NCBI RefSeq assembly: GCF_000720475.1
Contig: NZ_JOAP01000003.1
Span: 124,001 to 188,000, forward strand
Length of the DNA stretch: 64,000 bases
Source of the DNA: Streptomyces aureocirculatus
Lineage (GTDB): Bacteria; Actinomycetota; Actinomycetes; Streptomycetales; Streptomycetaceae
Direction: 5' to 3'
The position numbers and the translations under genes are program-made. Below the pieces are notes generated by a model, which did no database searches, was not told the DNA's origin, and worked only from the letters and a program-made list of their open reading frames with translations. Of this stretch, positions 62,901 to 64,000 are shown one piece after another. Position 1 is the first letter of the stretch, and each line of letters opens with the position of its first letter.

Positions 62901-63784
62901 TGGCGTCGGGCGAGGTGACCGGAGTCCCGGCGCCGGGCGAGGTGACCGGAGTCCCGGCGTCGGGCGAGGTGACCGGAGTCACGGCGCCGGGCCTGGCAAC
63001 CGAAGTCACGGCGCCGGACCCGCGGGCACCCTTCCCCCTGCGGCTCCAAGCGGTGCACGCCCGCTACGACGGGCAGGACCGCGATGCCCTGGCGGACGTC
63101 TCGCTCACCCTGGAGCGCGGCCACCGCGTCGCCGTCGTGGGCCCGTCCGGATCCGGCAAGACGACGCTCGCCCATGTGCTGCTGCGCTTCCTCGGCACCG
63201 CGGGCGGGACGTACACGCTGGGCGGCACGGACGTGGCGGCGCTCGACGGCGACGCCGTGCGCCGCTCCGTCGGGCTGTGCGCCCAGGACGCGCACGTCTT
63301 CGACAGCACCGTGCGCGAGAACCTGCTGCTCGCCCGCAAGAACGCGGACGACGGCGAGCTGTACGCGGCGCTCGCGGCGGCACGCCTCGACGGCTGGGTG
63401 CGGTCCCTGCCCGACGGGCTCGACACGCCGGTCGGCGAGCACGGCGCCCGGCTCTCCGGCGGACAGCGGCAGCGCCTCGCGCTCGCTCGCGCGCTGCTGG
63501 CCGACTTCCCCGTCCTCGTGCTCGACGAGCCCGCCGAACACCTCGACCTGCCGACCGCCGACGCGCTCACCGCCGATCTGCTGGCGGCCACCGAAGGGCG
63601 CACCACGGTGCTCATCACGCACCGTCTCGTCGGACTCGACGAAGTTGACGAGGTGCTCGTCCTGGACGCCGGGCAGGTGGTGCAGCGCGGGACGTACGAC
63701 GAGCTCCTGTCCGTCGACGGGCCGCTGCGGCGGATGCAGGAACGGGAATCGGCGGCGGACCTGCTGACCGCCGTGGGCGGCTGA
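59981..63784 (+). CDS. cydD: CydDC fused ABC transporter (cytochrome bd assembly)
   Basis: 1267 residues combining CydD and CydC, which in many bacteria are separate; exports glutathione/cysteine or a redox-active thiol required for bd oxidase maturation. CydD half: five or six helices then an ATPase with Walker A GPSGCGKST (about 370) and signature LSAGQRQR (about 479). A Gly/Arg/Ser/Val linker (about 550-630) carries a GGGGEVVARSARGSGG-like stretch. CydC half: helices, a 9-residue repeat linker (960-1013), Walker A GPSGSGKTT (about 1053) and signature LSGGQRQR (about 1157). The GTG at 59981 is inside a parS site and gives M-F-H-V-K. Confidence 0.94.
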   Translation: MFHVKPIDPRLFRYARATRFFLTAVVVLGLAGAGLVVAQAMLIAEIVVGGFQDGLDAGDLSKPLLLLAVVAVGRALVAWLTELAAHRASAAVKSELRGRLLERAGELGPSWLTGQRTGSLITLATRGVDALDDYFSRYLPQLGLAVVVPAAVLLRVVTEDWVSAAIIVATLPLIPVFMMLIGWATQARMDRQWQLLSRLSGHFLDVVAGLPTLKVFGRAKAQAESIRNITGEYRRATMRTLRIAFLSSFALELLATISVALVAVTIGMRLVHGDMELYDGLVVLILAPEAYLPLRQVGARYHAAAEGLAAAEEIFGVLETPVPAGGTGPVPGRGGLRVDDLTVRYPGRAEDAVRGASFSVADGETVALVGPSGCGKSTVLNVLLGFVRPTRGRVLVGDGELGASDLGDVDLERWREQVSWVPQRPHLFAGSIADNVRLARPGADDADVADALRAAGAWEFVTGLPQGVETVLGEDGVGLSAGQRQRVALARAFLADRPVVLLDEPTAALDGETEAGVVAAVRRLAVGRTVVLVVHRPALLAVADRVVRVGADVDGARGVGLCPPVPPCGTIARSGGEVVARSGGGGGEVVARSARGSGGFVREGSEGVGSEGAGAWGESERGVLARVREAARERKGRLALALLLGSLALGSAVGLMATSGWLISRASEQPPVMYLMIAVTATRAFGIGRACFRYAERLVSHDAVLRMLADTRVAVFRRLERLAPAGLRTTRRGDLLSRLVADVDALQDYWLRWLLPAGAAALVSVGAVGFTAWLLPEAGAVLAVGLLAAGVGVPLVSGAVARRAERRLAPARGVLATRVSDLLTGTAELTVAGALRGRTDRAKAADAELTRIAARTAGATALGDGLGALAMGLTVAAAALVGVQGVHDGRLSGVALAVVVLTPLAAFEAVTGLPLAVQYRQRVKKSAERVHEVLDAPEPVPAPAAPARGEATAALAPGRAATEAPVPGQVTGVLASGEVTGVPAPGEVTGVPASGEVTGVTAPGLATEVTAPDPRAPFPLRLQAVHARYDGQDRDALADVSLTLERGHRVAVVGPSGSGKTTLAHVLLRFLGTAGGTYTLGGTDVAALDGDAVRRSVGLCAQDAHVFDSTVRENLLLARKNADDGELYAALAAARLDGWVRSLPDGLDTPVGEHGARLSGGQRQRLALARALLADFPVLVLDEPAEHLDLPTADALTADLLAATEGRTTVLITHRLVGLDEVDEVLVLDAGQVVQRGTYDELLSVDGPLRRMQERESAADLLTAVGG
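59982..59997. other. parS: parS site overlapping the cydDC start codon
   Basis: TGTTTCACGTGAAACC: perfect core, last base deviates. It spans the GTG-TTT-CAC-GTG-AAA start codons of cydDC. Confidence 0.92.
62861..63021. repeat. 27-bp tandem repeats encoding a 9-residue repeat in CydC
   Basis: Six consecutive 27-bp units code for ATEAPVPGQ, VTGVLASGE, VTGVPAPGE, VTGVPASGE, VTGVTAPGL and ATEVTAPDP. They form the linker between the CydC membrane domain and its ATPase. Confidence 0.85.
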
Positions 63785-64000
63785 GCGCCTGCGGTCGCGT
63801 GCCGGTAGCTGCGTGCCTGCGGCTGCGTGCCTGCGGTTGCGTGCCTGCGGTTGCGAGCCCGCGTCCGCGAACCGGCGGTTGCGAGCCCGCGTCCGCGAAC
63901 CGGCGGTTGCGAGCCCGCCACCGCGAACCGGCGGTTGCGAGCCCGCCACCGCGAATCGACGGCTGCGAGCCCGCCTCAGCGATCCGCCTCCGCGAACCGC
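63785..64000. repeat. Tandem 14-bp then 28-bp repeat array after cydDC
   Basis: Three GTGCCTGCGGYTGC units precede GCGAGCCCGC-headed 28-bp units beginning at 63853, 63881, 63909, 63937 and 63965. The array runs off the right edge. No protein on either strand is supported. Confidence 0.75.

Noticed and set aside
59894..63949. 1351-codon open frame on the minus strand opposite cydDC
   Set aside because: Low-complexity Arg/Gly/Gln translation without domains; the plus strand encodes two clear ABC ATPases.
63853..64000. Regular 28-bp repeats considered as a CRISPR array
   Set aside because: Units are directly adjacent with no unique spacers, and no cas genes are near; tandem repeat instead.

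Overview
The window is high-GC, dense actinobacterial DNA and almost certainly comes from a Streptomyces chromosome close to oriC. The diagnostic genes are ssgR-ssgA (sporulation-specific division control), FemX-type peptidyl-bridge synthesis, a single-stranded DNA-binding protein gene inside an rpsF-ssb-rpsR-rplI operon, a fused cydDC gene with a Rex operator, and a perfect SigR-type promoter before trxB. The 14-bp core GTTTCACGTGAAAC of the Streptomyces ParB-binding site parS occurs ten times, with an eleventh copy carrying one mismatch. From known Streptomyces synteny, the trxB end (left) faces parAB/oriC; that orientation is inferred, because dnaA and parAB are outside the window.

Layout, left to right. 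1-4.7 kb: thioredoxin reductase under a SigR-type promoter, a zinc-finger anti-sigma factor, its ECF sigma factor and a membrane pseudokinase. 4.8-10.2 kb: lipid II flippase MurJ with a long Q/G/Y-rich N-terminus, and a large DUF6049-like secreted/membrane protein. 10.4-16 kb: CCA-adding enzyme, LppU-like protein, MFS exporter, inositol-phosphate synthase and a PadR regulator with its palindromic operator. 16.3-23.8 kb: bifunctional penicillin-binding protein, GT87-like membrane glycosyltransferase, an alanine-racemase-like protein, FemX and a small membrane protein. 24.0-29.3 kb: rpsF-ssb-rpsR-rplI, a MATE exporter, then dnaB preceded by a cluster of DnaA-box-like sequences. 29.3-43 kb: mostly metabolic, regulatory and transport genes (alpha/beta hydrolase, serine beta-lactamase fold, two GNATs, MarR/MFS/HbpS-like module, HAD phosphatase, globin-reductase, Nudix, LysR, PLP lyase, PtpA, holin-like protein). 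43.4-49.4 kb: cupin, DUF5326-like protein, ssgR-ssgA, YibE/F protein and thiC with a TPP riboswitch. 49.5-55.1 kb: TerD-vWA protein, two proteins with low-complexity segments and a LacI regulator. 55.6-63.8 kb: hisC, then Rex-controlled cydA-cydB-cydDC.

Three themes connect the genes. The first is envelope growth: MurJ, pseudokinase, PBP, FemX, the racemase-like protein and SsgA. The second is redox and respiration: trxB, Rex/cydABCD and the flavohaemoglobin-like protein. The third is chromosome replication and organisation: dnaB, ssb and the parS array.

The most unusual observations concern the parS sites. Two form the start codon and first codons of genes (protein N-terminus M-F-H-V-K), one lies in frame inside the anti-sigma gene, and two sit at the centre of perfect 38-bp and 44-bp palindromes between convergent genes, where they could also serve as terminator stems. 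The DnaA-box cluster in front of dnaB and several helically sized tandem-repeat arrays around hisC/cyd are also worth checking. I see no rRNA, tRNA, CRISPR array, insertion sequence or prophage.
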